Under the pieces are notes generated by a model that saw only the letters and a list, made by a program, of their open reading frames with translations, was not told the origin of the DNA and made no database searches. The position numbers and the translations under genes were made by a program. A stretch of 64,000 nt of DNA from Lactobacillaceae bacterium AF64-9pH9TA (GTDB taxonomy: Bacteria > Bacillota > Bacilli > Lactobacillales > Lactobacillaceae), in the NCBI GenBank assembly GCA_027681045.1, contig JAQDCK010000004.1:62001-126000 (forward strand), given 5' to 3'. This document shows, piece after piece, positions 24,500 to 32,851 of this stretch (positions are counted from its first letter, which is position 1; each line of letters starts with the position of its first letter).

Positions 24500-25322
24500 C
24501 TAATCTAAATTTATAAAGAAGTATACGCCTCTCTTTTCCTGTCTCATAATTCCAAGGTTACAACATTTTCGTATAATCCGTGTTGCTGCATCAGGCCTAA
24601 TATTGAAAAAGGCGGCCAATGCATCTCTATTGAATGAATAATCTGATTTATATTTCATATAAAAATTAGCTAATTTCTCTAAGGTTCCAGCTTGAAAGGG
24701 ACCTTGTCTATTCTTTCGCTTGCATTTTTTTACAATTGCGTCAATTATATTGTCTACTGCAGGCGAGTCTAATCTGATCGGTAAATCCTCTGCTTTTATC
24801 TCATACTCCGAAAAGCTCTTTTCAACATTTTGTACTCCAACTTTGTTTGCTAGCAAACATTTCTTGGCGGTTTGGCCGTCAAGTTTATTCGCTAACGCAC
24901 TTTTCTCGGCGGTTTGGCCGCTAACTTTATTCGCTAACGCACTTTTCTCGGCGGTTTGGCCGCTAACTTTATTCGTTAACGCACTCTTTTCGGAGGTTTG
25001 GCCGCTAACTTCCTTCGTTAGCGAACCTTTCTTAGCCTTTTGACCCTTAGATTTGTTCGCTAACGCTACTTTCTCATCGGTTTGGCCGACAACTTCCTTC
25101 GTTAGCGAACCTTTCTCAGCAATTTGCCCCTTAGATTTGTTCGCTAACATGACTTTTCCAGTATGCTGTGGTGGAATTTTTTGTACTCTCTTAGCACCTG
25201 TAAAGCTTCTGTTGGGCATAGTAACAAGGAAGATATTTTCGTCAGAATAGAAAGTCGGCTCCTGGCTATAGTTCTTGTACGAATTCATTATGCTCTAGTT
25301 TCTGAATATCTGTGTAATCCAT
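24500..25322 (-). pseudogene. Broken AlbA_2/ATP-binding protein gene with tandem repeats
   Basis: ATG at 25322, with AGGAGTGG upstream, opens MDYTDIQKLEHNEFVQEL, a start typical of AlbA_2 (Schlafen-like) ATP-binding proteins, and then hits a stop. A shifted frame continues NYSQEPTFYSDENIFLVTMP, the end of the ATPase-like region in this family. It then has about seven 14-residue repeats (GQTAEKSALANKV type) and a winged-helix C-terminus (NRDALAAFFNIRPDAATRII). Around 400 internal residues are missing. A full-length relative is at 34896-36398. Confidence 0.65.
24850..25155. repeat. 42-bp tandem repeats, about seven units
   Basis: The GGCGGTTTGGCC core recurs at 42-bp spacing, with variants carrying TTTGACCC or TTTGCCCC. 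In the minus frame each unit encodes 14 residues (SGQTAEKSALANKV type). Central copies are nearly identical and outer copies diverged. Confidence 0.85.
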
Positions 25323-25725
25323 AGTTCCACTCCTAATCCCTCTTACCATCCGCCTCCATTCTATTCCTGCCAAAGCAGATTTTCTTGGAACATGCATTCG
25401 GTAGAGAACCCCCGCTACTGCAGCATTCTTACACAGGAAACTTTTTGTAAACCGGCCACCGCTAGCGCCTTTCCGGAAGAAGATCTTGCCATAAAAATTT
25501 TGGGCCGACTTTTGGGCAAACGAAAAACCCCCTTGGAAATTGAGAGCATATTCCAAGAGGGCATTTATATCTTTTAGCAGCATCATGCTTAGCGCATGGT
25601 GCGCTCGGCGCTATCTACCTCATTACCTATAATATCATATTTTGCTTGTTTAGTCCTATGGCATGCTTTATTTTACTGCCGCTTGGACAGCTTCCATGAA
25701 TAGGTGGATAGGCTTAAAAATAAGC
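25323..25725. other. Intergenic region without a supported gene
   Basis: An open minus frame (25586 downward) has no ribosome site or family features. The only clear structure is the hairpin at 25523-25560. A GC-rich patch near 25590-25612 (GCGCATGGTGCGCTCGGCGC) has short self-complementary words. Confidence 0.4.
25523..25560 (-). terminator. Terminator-like hairpin
   Basis: CCCCTTGGAA and TTCCAAGAGG arms around a 14-base loop, with five A on the left giving a minus-strand T-run. It may be an attenuator in front of the decayed AlbA_2 gene. Confidence 0.5.
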
Positions 25726-25757
25726 AAAAAGCACCGGATTTCACATCCAGTGCTTTC
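25726..25757. terminator. Terminator of the rml operon
   Basis: Twelve-base stem AAAGCACCGGAT / ATCCAGTGCTTT with one mismatch and a TTCAC loop; A-rich on the left. It lies ten bases after the rmlD stop. Confidence 0.8.
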
Positions 25758-25767
25758 AAAAAATTGC

Positions 25768-26742
25768 TTAGTCAAAAAAGCCGTCAGCTTTCAAGGCTTC
25801 CAAGTAGCGGTGCACGGCATCTGGCCAAGTTGGCAACGGCTTGAAGCCGTTCTTTTCCAGTTTGCTCTTGTCCAAACGTGAGTTGAACGGCCGTACAGCC
25901 TTGGAGAGGCCGTATTCTTCCGTGGTAACCGGAGTTACCTTGGTCTTGTAGCCAGCCTGGCGGTAGATTTCCTTGGTGAAATCGTACCAGCTGATGTAGC
26001 CGGTCTTCGTGCCGTTTTCATCATAGCCGCTGGCAGTTGCCGGCAATTCCGCGTTAGTTGCGTGGTAGTAGCCGTACTTGTCAGTTTCGATCATGTCGAC
26101 CAAAAGCCGGGCCAAGTCCAAAGTGTAAGTTGGCGTACCAATTTGGTCACTGACCACCTTGACTTCATCATGAGTCTTGCCCACATTAAGCATGGTCTTG
26201 ATGAAGTTCTTCCCGTTCAAGCCGAAGACCCAGGCGATCCGGACGATGAAGTACTTGTCCAAAGTTTCAGATACGGCAAGTTCCCCGCCCAGCTTGGTTT
26301 CCCCGTAAACGTTCATTGGCTTGTATCCCTTGAAGTCCGGGTCCCATGGAGTAGTGCCCTGGCCATCGAAAACGTAGTCAGTGGAGATGTAAACCATTGG
26401 CACGTCTAATTCCTTGGCTACGTTGGCGATGTTTTGAGTACCATCGGTGTTAACCTTGCGGACAGCCGCAACCTTGTCGTCGTCTTCAGCCAGGTCAACC
26501 GCAGTCCAGGCAGCGCAGTGAACGATCACGTCAGGGTTGACTTCAGTGATGGCCTTCTTTACGCCTTCCGCGTTAGTAATGTCCAGAGAAACATAAGGAG
26601 CAGTAGTAACAGCTGACCCGTCAGCGATCCCGCTGTATTCCGGAGCCAAGTCGCTGCCTACGCCTTCATAGCCGCGCTTAGCCAGTTCGTTCATCACGTC
26701 GTGGCCCAGTTGGCCGTTGACGCCAGTTACGAAAACCTTCAT
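25768..26742 (-). CDS. rmlD: dTDP-4-dehydrorhamnose reductase
   Basis: Last step of dTDP-L-rhamnose synthesis: NADPH-dependent reduction of dTDP-4-keto-L-rhamnose. At 324 residues it is slightly longer than many RmlD proteins. Motifs: N-terminal VFVTGVNGQLGHDVMNELAK, VIVHCAAWTAVDLAEDD, YISTDYVFDG, the catalytic YGETKLGGE segment and VRIAWVFG. A GGGAGG ribosome site precedes the ATG. It is the fourth gene of rmlBACD, 13 bases after rmlC. The product feeds rhamnosyltransferases of the EPS loci. Confidence 0.96.
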   Translation of the reverse strand: MKVFVTGVNGQLGHDVMNELAKRGYEGVGSDLAPEYSGIADGSAVTTAPYVSLDITNAEGVKKAITEVNPDVIVHCAAWTAVDLAEDDDKVAAVRKVNTDGTQNIANVAKELDVPMVYISTDYVFDGQGTTPWDPDFKGYKPMNVYGETKLGGELAVSETLDKYFIVRIAWVFGLNGKNFIKTMLNVGKTHDEVKVVSDQIGTPTYTLDLARLLVDMIETDKYGYYHATNAELPATASGYDENGTKTGYISWYDFTKEIYRQAGYKTKVTPVTTEEYGLSKAVRPFNSRLDKSKLEKNGFKPLPTWPDAVHRYLEALKADGFFD

Positions 26743-26755
26743 TTTTTCCTCCCAA

Positions 26756-27364
26756 TTAAAACTTGAAAGTGTCCTTAAGGCCCAGCCACTTTTGGTCCTT
26801 GTCGGACAAAGTCAGCTTAGTGCCGTCTTCCAAAGCGTAGCCGCTAGCATCAGCTGAGTCCGGGTATTCGCCAACCAATTGCGGCCATTCAATCCCGATT
26901 TCAGGGTCGTTCCAAGCCATGCCGCCTTCATCGTTTGGGTGCCAGAAGTCGTTAACCTTGTAGCAGAATTCAGCCACATCGCTCAAAACCAGGAAGCCGT
27001 GGGCGAAACCTTCTGGAATCAAGAATTGCTTCTTGTTTTCAGCGGTCAGTTCCACCCCATACCACTTGCCGTAGGTCTTGGAGTCGCTTCTCAAGTCAAC
27101 GGCAACGTCGAAGACATCCCCGCGAACGGCCCGGACCAGCTTGCATTGCGGGAAGTGCTTTTGGAAGTGCAAGCCCCGCAAAACGCCCTTGGTTGAGCTT
27201 GATTGGTTGTCTTGAACGAAGTTGATGTCAAAACCAGCTTCCTTCATGTCGTTTTCGTTGTAGGTTTCCATGAAGTAGCCACGGTCGTCCCCGTGAACAG
27301 CTGGCGTAATCACTGCCAGACCTTCAATACCGCCGACATTCTTTTCAACTTTGATTTGACCCAT
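26756..27364 (-). CDS. rmlC: dTDP-4-dehydrorhamnose 3,5-epimerase
   Basis: Cupin-fold epimerase converting dTDP-4-keto-6-deoxyglucose to the L-rhamno form. The 202-residue protein has DRGYFMETYNENDMKEAGFD, FVQDNQSSSTKGVLRGLHFQ with the catalytic histidine, VRAVRGDVFDVAVDLR, and FLIPEGFAHGFLVLSD. Length and motifs are standard for RmlC. It starts 25 bases after rmlA. Confidence 0.96.
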   Translation of the reverse strand: MGQIKVEKNVGGIEGLAVITPAVHGDDRGYFMETYNENDMKEAGFDINFVQDNQSSSTKGVLRGLHFQKHFPQCKLVRAVRGDVFDVAVDLRSDSKTYGKWYGVELTAENKKQFLIPEGFAHGFLVLSDVAEFCYKVNDFWHPNDEGGMAWNDPEIGIEWPQLVGEYPDSADASGYALEDGTKLTLSDKDQKWLGLKDTFKF

Positions 27365-27389
27365 TTTTCTGATGCTTCTTTCTAAAAAA

Positions 27390-28274
27390 CTAATACTTCA
27401 GCTTGCCTTCGGCTACCGCCTTGAGGTGCTGACCGTAAGGGCTCTTACCGTAGTGCTTGGCAGCTTCCATCAACTTGTCTTCATCGATCCAGCCGTGCAC
27501 GTAGGCAATTTCTTCTGGAGCTGAGATGCTTACCCCAGTCCGTTCTTCTACCATCTTAACAAAGTTTGAGGCGTCAACGAGGCTCTGCATCGTCCCGGTA
27601 TCCAGCCAGGCGTAGCCCCGGCCCAAAAGCTGAACATCCAGAGTGTTGTCGTTTAAGTACATCTCGTTCAAAGAAGTGATTTCCACTTCCCCGCGGGCAC
27701 TCGGCTTAACCTGGGCAGCTCTTTCGCTCACACCAGCTGGATAGAAGTACAAGCCAGTTACGGCGTAGTTGCTCTTTGGCTGAGCCGGCTTTTCTTCGAT
27801 GGAGATAGCGTGGCCATCCTTGTCAAATTCCACAACTCCGAAACGTTCCGGATCGTTGACGTAGTAGCCAAAAACCGTTGCCCGGCCAGCTTCCGCGTCC
27901 TTGGCGGCGTTTTCCAGCATATCAGTAAAGCCGTTGCCGTAGAAGATGTTGTCGCCCAAAACCATGGCGCAAGGTTCACCGTTGATGAAATCCTCGCCCA
28001 AAGTAAAGGCTTGAGCCAGGCCATCTGGACTTGGCTGAACCTTGTAAGAGAGCTTGACGCCAAATTGTGACCCATCGCCCAAAAGTTCCTTAAAGCGCGG
28101 AGTGTCAGCTGGTGTGGAGATGACCAAGATGTCCTTGATCCCGGCCAGCATCAAGGTTGACAACGGGTAGTAGATCATTGGCTTGTCGTAAACAGGCAAA
28201 AGCTGCTTACTGGTGACCAGGGTTAATGGATACAGGCGAGTGCCTGAACCACCTGCTAAGATAATTCCCTTCAT
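27390..28274 (-). CDS. rmlA: Glucose-1-phosphate thymidylyltransferase
   Basis: Makes dTDP-glucose from dTTP and glucose-1-phosphate, the first step of the pathway. The 294-residue protein begins with the nucleotidyltransferase motif [16 protein letters not shown], then [51 protein letters not shown] and [16 protein letters not shown]. All are characteristic of RmlA. It lies 19 bases after rmlB with a modest AAGGAAGAG ribosome site. Confidence 0.97.
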   Translation of the reverse strand: MKGIILAGGSGTRLYPLTLVTSKQLLPVYDKPMIYYPLSTLMLAGIKDILVISTPADTPRFKELLGDGSQFGVKLSYKVQPSPDGLAQAFTLGEDFINGEPCAMVLGDNIFYGNGFTDMLENAAKDAEAGRATVFGYYVNDPERFGVVEFDKDGHAISIEEKPAQPKSNYAVTGLYFYPAGVSERAAQVKPSARGEVEITSLNEMYLNDNTLDVQLLGRGYAWLDTGTMQSLVDASNFVKMVEERTGVSISAPEEIAYVHGWIDEDKLMEAAKHYGKSPYGQHLKAVAEGKLKY

Positions 28275-28293
28275 TTTTTCTCTTCCTTGCCTC

Positions 28294-29331
28294 TTACTTT
28301 TCGTCTAAAACCTGCTTCTTGCCGTACATTTCCTGGTAGTAGTTCTGGTAGTCACCGGAGATGATGTTTTCCCACCATTCCTTGTTGTCCAGGTACCATT
28401 GGATGGTCTTCTTGATACCATCCTTGAACATGGTTTCCGGCAGCCAGCCAAGTTCGTCGTGAATCTTGGTTGGGTCGATAGCGTAGCGTTGGTCGTGGCC
28501 TTTACGGTCAGTAACGTGTTCGATCAAGGAGTAAGGCTTGCCCAAGTAGTCGCAGATCAGCTTAACGATGTCGATGTTGTGCATTTCGTTGTGGCCGCCG
28601 ATGTTGTAGACTTCACCAACCGTCCCCTTTTCCAGGATCAAGTCGATGGCCTTGCAGTGGTCTTCAACGTAAAGCCAGTCGCGGACGTTTTGGCCTTCAC
28701 CGTAAACTGGCAAAGGCTTGTCGTCCAAGGCTCTTTGGATCATCAATGGGATCAGCTTTTCTGGGAATTGGTAAGGGCCGTAGTTGTTTGAGCAACGGGA
28801 AATAGTTACAGGCAGGCCGTAAGTTCTGCCGTAAGCCCCAACCAAAAGGTCAGCGCTGGCCTTTGATGATGAGTATGGGCTGGAAGTGTGCAGCGGCGTG
28901 TCTTCGTGGAAGAAGAGGTCTGGCCGGTCCAGTGGCAGGTCGCCGTAAACTTCGTCAGTTGATACTTGGTGGTAACGCTTGATACCGTACTTGCGGCAGG
29001 CGTCCATCAAAACTGAGGTACCGATGATGTTGGTTTGCAGGAAGATTTCCGGGTTTTCGATTGACCGGTCAACGTGGCTTTCTGCAGCGAAGTTGACAAC
29101 AACGTCTGGGTGCTCTTCTTCAAAAAGCTTGTAGACGCCTTCGCGGTCGCAGATGTCCAGCTTGACGAAGCGGAAGTTTGGCTTGTCCATGACATCCTTC
29201 AAGGTTGACAGGTTGCCCGCGTAAGTCAGCTTGTCCAGGCAGATGATCTTGTAGTCTGGGTGCTTCTTCATCATGTAGAAGACAAAGTTGGAGCCGATAA
29301 AGCCGGCACCACCGGTAACGATAATTTTCAT
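28294..29331 (-). CDS. rmlB: dTDP-glucose 4,6-dehydratase
   Basis: NAD-dependent SDR enzyme forming dTDP-4-keto-6-deoxyglucose. The start at 29331 ([17 protein letters not shown]) is chosen because TTGGAGG precedes it; a frame beginning ten codons earlier lacks a ribosome site. The protein is 345 residues. Motifs: the GxxGxxG fold, [12 protein letters not shown], the STDEVYG active-site segment and [12 protein letters not shown] with the catalytic tyrosine/lysine, [15 protein letters not shown]. First gene of the rmlBACD operon, which stands away from both EPS loci. Confidence 0.97.
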   Translation of the reverse strand: MKIIVTGGAGFIGSNFVFYMMKKHPDYKIICLDKLTYAGNLSTLKDVMDKPNFRFVKLDICDREGVYKLFEEEHPDVVVNFAAESHVDRSIENPEIFLQTNIIGTSVLMDACRKYGIKRYHQVSTDEVYGDLPLDRPDLFFHEDTPLHTSSPYSSSKASADLLVGAYGRTYGLPVTISRCSNNYGPYQFPEKLIPLMIQRALDDKPLPVYGEGQNVRDWLYVEDHCKAIDLILEKGTVGEVYNIGGHNEMHNIDIVKLICDYLGKPYSLIEHVTDRKGHDQRYAIDPTKIHDELGWLPETMFKDGIKKTIQWYLDNKEWWENIISGDYQNYYQEMYGKKQVLDEK

Positions 29332-29469
29332 GTAATGAACCTCCAAGTTCAAACTAAGCAATTTTTTCTTAACTGACTCAAAGTATAAAACATGACGTTA
29401 CGTAAGCTTCAATAGGTAAAATAAAATAACTGCCGTTTTTTTAAAAGCTTTAAAGACTTGAGATGGAAA

Positions 29470-29612
29470 AATTACGTAGTCATGGCGATATTCGTAAAGT
29501 TCAGACCCATAATTTACGCAGCCAAGACGATATTCGTAAAGTTCAGACCCATAATTTACGTAGCCAAGACGATATTCGCAAAATTCAGACCCATAATTTA
29601 CGCAGCCACGCT
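29470..29612. repeat. 42-bp tandem repeats, about 3.3 units
   Basis: GATATTCG starts at 29487, 29529 and 29571, exactly 42 bp apart; each unit continues TAAAGTTCAGACCCATAATT and ACG(C/T)AGCCAAGAC. Neighbouring units create spaced TTTACG...CGTAAA inverted arms. The repeats sit between the rml promoter region and the 3' end of the MerR-methyltransferase gene. I see no gene in them. Confidence 0.85.
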
Positions 29613-29638
29613 AAATTCATCAGTTGCACAGCTACCTG

Positions 29639-30811
29639 CTATTTTCGGCAGATAAAGGTCCCGGCGTCTTTAGTGATGTGGAAGCCCCCGGCGACTTCAT
29701 CTTCAACGAATTGCTTGAATTCTTGGTAATGGTCCAAGAGAAGCGCGTTCTGGTTGCCGTGGCAGGACAAGATATAAGAAATAACTGGTTCTGCTTCGTC
29801 TAATTCGATGGCGTCCTCGTAGCGCCGACAGGTCACTTGGGCAAAAAATGGAGCGAGGATCTCTTCCCCGTTGTCTAAGCCGAAGCGGTCATAGAGGTTA
29901 ACTGAGGATAAAACGATTTGGGAGTTGAACTCCTGGACCAGGTCAGTGATTTCGTGCATGTGGCGCTTGCTGTAAGTTGACGCGCAGAAGCGACCACCTT
30001 TTTTCAAAACCCGGCGGACTTCTTTAAGGACCCGGGGGATATCGTCGCAGTAAAAAAGCATGTGGTTGGCGACGACCAGGTCAAACTCTTCGTCGGGAAA
30101 AGGCAAGCGAGCCGCGTCGCAACGGTCGTAGGAAAAGCGGCTGTCTTCTCCGATTTCCTTTTTGGCATCGGCCAGCATCCCCTCTGAAATGTCGGTCAAG
30201 ATGACCTGGCAGTCCTCCGGCAGGTGGTCGTGGCTGCTGGCCCAGATCTCGCCGTTGCCGCAGCCAATCTCTAAGATTTTTAAAGCAGGGACCAAGTCGA
30301 GCTGGCGGAAAAGCCAGGGGAACCAGCCCTCTTTATTCATGGAGTAGTCCCGGTGCAGGCGGATCCGGGCGGAGATATTGGTGGCGTTCTGGTACTGGGT
30401 CTTGAGGCTCTGGGTCATGGTTGAGCGGTGGAGCAGTTCCAACATCCGGCTCCAGTCAACGGGCTTGCCGGCTTCCAAGGTTTGGGTGGTTGAGTCGATG
30501 GCGGCTTCAACGGCGATCATTTCTTCAATCCGCTCTTCCACTAGGCGCCGCTGGATTTGGAGGGAATCCAGGAGGCGGCGCCGGTCGCTGGCCCCCAGGG
30601 TCAGGCCGCGGATTTCCCCTAAGGAAAAGCCCAGGTACTTTAACAGGAGGATCTGCTGGAGCTTGGCGAAGTCAGCGTCGCTGTAGCGTCTGGCTCCGCC
30701 CTTACTTCTGGCTGAAGGCTTGAGGAGGTTCTGCTGGTCATAGTAGCGGATCGTTCTGACGGACACGTGGGCCCGCTTAGCAAATTCGCCGGATGTGTAG
30801 TAGTCGGTCAT
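29639..30811 (-). CDS. MerR-family regulator fused to a SAM-dependent methyltransferase
   Basis: 390-residue fusion. Residues 1-75 form a MerR winged helix (MTDYYTSGEFAKRAHVSVRT, YYDQQNLLKPSARSKGGARR, LKYLGFSLGEIRGL). A coiled-coil linker (about 78-115) follows. Residues 150-390 are a class I methyltransferase with the SAM motif KILEIGCGNGEIW (about 185-197), VILTDISEGML, LPFPDEEFDLVVANHMLFYC and VLKKGGRFCASTYSKRHM. The start has AAAGGAG. MerR-methyltransferase fusions occur in Firmicutes but their targets are unclear. It may sense and methylate the same small molecule, for example a toxic compound (inference). Confidence 0.9.
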   Translation of the reverse strand: MTDYYTSGEFAKRAHVSVRTIRYYDQQNLLKPSARSKGGARRYSDADFAKLQQILLLKYLGFSLGEIRGLTLGASDRRRLLDSLQIQRRLVEERIEEMIAVEAAIDSTTQTLEAGKPVDWSRMLELLHRSTMTQSLKTQYQNATNISARIRLHRDYSMNKEGWFPWLFRQLDLVPALKILEIGCGNGEIWASSHDHLPEDCQVILTDISEGMLADAKKEIGEDSRFSYDRCDAARLPFPDEEFDLVVANHMLFYCDDIPRVLKEVRRVLKKGGRFCASTYSKRHMHEITDLVQEFNSQIVLSSVNLYDRFGLDNGEEILAPFFAQVTCRRYEDAIELDEAEPVISYILSCHGNQNALLLDHYQEFKQFVEDEVAGGFHITKDAGTFICRK

Positions 30812-30855
30812 GGGAGCTCCTTTCTGCCTTAGATTATAACCGATTTTTTCTAGGC

Positions 30856-30900
30856 AAAAATACCCTTGAGCTCGAGCCGGAGTTCAAGGGTAAATTTTTT
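30856..30900. terminator. Terminator of the glycerol facilitator gene
   Basis: TACCCTTGA / TCAAGGGTA stem with A-rich left and T-rich right flanks, 13 bases past the facilitator stop, usable in both directions. Confidence 0.7.
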
Positions 30901-30912
30901 AGCTTAAAAATT

Positions 30913-31617
30913 CTACTTTAACAATGCCTGCAAGCCGCTAGCTAAAAGACCGCCGGCAATTGGCCCTAAGACAGGCACCCAGGCATAAGCCCAGTTAGCC
31001 CCGCCCTTGTTTGGCACTGGCAAAATCGCGTAAGCCAGACGAGGTGAGAAGTCCCGGGCCGGGTTCAAGGCAAAGCCAGTCGTTGAACCCAAAGCTTGAC
31101 CAACCACCATGATCAAGAAACCAACAATTAATGGCTTCAAGCCTTGGGTGAAGTTGCCCAGGTTGAGCAAGGTGAAGATGAAGACAAAAGTCGCGATCGT
31201 TTCACTCAAGAAGTTGAAAACAGGATTGTTGATGGCTGGGCCAGTCGCGAAAATCCCCACGCTGTTGCCTTCGTCAGCCTTGGTCGCCTTGAAGTGCGGG
31301 TAGTAGTGCAGGATTACCAGAGCTGCCCCAACAAAGGCGCCCAGGAATTGCCCCAGCAAGTACGGCATTACCTGGCTCCATGGGAAGAAGCCGAAGGCCG
31401 CGAAACCAATAGTTACCGCTGGGTTGAGGTGGCCTTGTGCGCCGAATTGGCCAGCCACGTAAACGCCGAAGGTTACCGCCATCCCCCAGGCCAGGGTGAC
31501 AAACAGCCAGCCCTGCCCCTTGGCATAAGCCTTATTCAAGCTGATCCCGGCCCCGCAGCCGACACCCAGCACGATCAAAATCATCGTTCCTAAGAACTCT
31601 CCTAAAAATCCATTCAT
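30913..31617 (-). CDS. Glycerol facilitator / aquaporin (MIP family)
   Basis: 234-residue membrane channel with six helices and two half-helices. The two NPA boxes are present: GHLNPAVTIGFA (about residues 63-74) and ALNPARDFSPRLA (about 186-198). The aspartate after the second box (NPARD) is typical of glycerol-conducting aquaglyceroporins. It moves glycerol or other small solutes; some lactobacillus relatives also carry dihydroxyacetone, lactate or peroxide. An AAAAGGAAAA ribosome site precedes the ATG, and a cre-containing promoter lies upstream, implying carbon catabolite control. Confidence 0.93.
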   Translation of the reverse strand: MNGFLGEFLGTMILIVLGVGCGAGISLNKAYAKGQGWLFVTLAWGMAVTFGVYVAGQFGAQGHLNPAVTIGFAAFGFFPWSQVMPYLLGQFLGAFVGAALVILHYYPHFKATKADEGNSVGIFATGPAINNPVFNFLSETIATFVFIFTLLNLGNFTQGLKPLIVGFLIMVVGQALGSTTGFALNPARDFSPRLAYAILPVPNKGGANWAYAWVPVLGPIAGGLLASGLQALLK

Positions 31618-31653
31618 TGTACTTTTCCTTTTCTAGTTCAGTCTAATATCCAC

Positions 31654-31682
31654 ATTATATTGTAAGCGCTACCGATTCACAA
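31654..31682 (-). promoter_or_regulatory. Promoter with an embedded CcpA (cre-like) site
   Basis: Minus strand TTGTGA (31677-31682), 17-base spacer, perfect TATAAT (31654-31659). The spacer holds CGGTAGCGCTTACA (31661-31674), a close match to the cre consensus TGTAANCGNTNNCA read on the other strand. CcpA bound there would block RNA polymerase. Confidence 0.7.
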
Positions 31683-31719
31683 GGCTTTTTGTCTGTTTTG
31701 TACAAAAATCTTTCCTTTC

Positions 31720-32290
31720 CTACTCCCGTCTACTTTCACGCTTAAATTCCAGCAAGACCCGGTTGCCAAGCAGATACAAAATCACAAAGTAGCCGGGGAT
31801 GGCCCAGAGGGCTGCCCAAAAGACCGTCGCTCCAGGCCCTATGCCCTTAGCCAAAGCAGCTTGGCAAACCAAGTAAACATAAAGACAGCCCAGCAAACCG
31901 CTGGCCAGCTTTTTCCCGCTGGGCAAGAGGCAGGCCGACTTTTTGCCCATATAAGCTGGCCAGACGCGGCATGGTCACAACGATCAAAGCAGCTAACAAT
32001 TGCTTAAGCAGGGCCGTAACCTTGCTGGCTACCGTACTTCAAGCATACAATAATAGATCGCTTTCATCCTTGACATATGTCAAGAGCAGGAGCAGAGACA
32101 AAATTTGAAAGCAAATGTTCCGCAGAGCCAGGTAGCCATATTCCTCATGGATCGCGTAAAGCCACTCGCAGCCCAAGGTCGTAAAAATAATGCTGGAACT
32201 AAGCGTCCAAATCAGTGGTCCATATCTTGCTGGAAAAAAGCAGACAGGCCGCCAGACCCAAGTAGGCCAATAGCACTGCCCAAAGCGCAA
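31720..32290 (-). pseudogene. Decayed Wzx-type polysaccharide flippase
   Basis: Pieces of a flippase lie in different frames. IIFTTLGCEWLYAIHEEYGY, LALRNICFQILSLLLLLTYV correspond to the TLGTDWVYTIFEEYGYLTLR segment of the intact flippase at 55349-56806. SKVTALLKQLLAALIVVTMP, RLASLYGQK matches its later part, and a last frame with hydrophobic helices (FWAALWAIPGYFVILYLLG) ends at 31720. Frameshifts and internal deletions leave no complete protein. It marks a former EPS gene near the rml operon. Confidence 0.7.
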
Positions 32291-32334
32291 ACGAGGCGGC
32301 TGAGAAGGCTGTCAAGAACTCCAAGAAGACACAA

Positions 32335-32662
32335 AAGAAAATAAAGAGCATCTACTCTGAGTTTGTCTGGATCTTAGGAATCTTTACAGCAATGTCCTTT
32401 GCCATGACGGGCTCCGTCGAGATTCTTGGGAATCTGTTTAGCGACTTAAAGAATCTGTCTAGCGCTTTATGCTTTCATAGTTGGTGGCGTGTACCTAATC
32501 GTCATCTACTTGATAATTTTGATGCTGTTTATCGGCATTAAGAAATTGTTTGCTGATGGGGAATATCAGATTGATTTCAAATTTTGTATATTGTTTTCGA
32601 TAGTTTCCATTATATTTTTCACCGTAGGAATTGTGCTACTCAATACACTTCACTTAACGTAA
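32335..32662 (+). pseudogene. 3' remnant of a small membrane protein gene
   Basis: Two plus-strand frames give SIYSEFVWILGIFTAMSFAM with TGSVEILGNLFSDL, then after a frameshift near 32465 GGVYLIVIYLIILMLFIGIK and IIFFTVGIVLLNTLHLT with a TAA. It looks like the C-terminal half of a membrane protein with a soluble N-terminal part. The 5' portion is gone. I cannot name the family. Confidence 0.5.
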
Positions 32663-32682
32663 TGTATTAAAGCCCATAAAAG

Positions 32683-32738
32683 AAAAAAGTTCTCTGCTCT
32701 GTTAGAAGTGAAGTCTAACAGCTTCAGAGAACTTTTTT
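32683..32738. terminator. Strong bidirectional double-stem terminator
   Basis: AAAAAAGTTCTCTG pairs perfectly with CAGAGAACTTTTTT, and an inner CTGTTAGA / TCTAACAG stem extends it. Confidence 0.9.
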
Positions 32739-32746
32739 AATGCTAT

Positions 32747-32851
32747 TTAATTCTGTACCTGGCTGGTACCATCGCTGTAGTTCAAAACAACGCCGGGCTG
32801 GACGTTAAAGGCGGCACAGCGGGCAAGCCAAACTTGTCCGCTTTCTGCTAC
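32747..32851 (-). pseudogene. Possible 3' end of an unidentified protein gene
   Basis: A minus-strand frame reads AESGQVWLARCAAFNVQPGV and NYSDGTSQVQN before a TAA at 32747. No start exists here, and it directly follows the Rpn-type gene. The GATGGTACCAGC word at its end also occurs in both copies of the 225-bp direct repeat. Origin unknown. Confidence 0.25.

Noticed and set aside
24850..25155. CRISPR array
   Set aside because: The 42-bp units are contiguous without unique spacers, keep reading frame, and lie in a coding region; no cas genes nearby.
29470..29612. CRISPR array
   Set aside because: Whole 42-bp units repeat with no variable spacers and only three copies.
32105..32344. 79-codon plus-strand frame
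   Set aside because: Opposite strand of the flippase pseudogene, whose protein similarity is on the minus strand.
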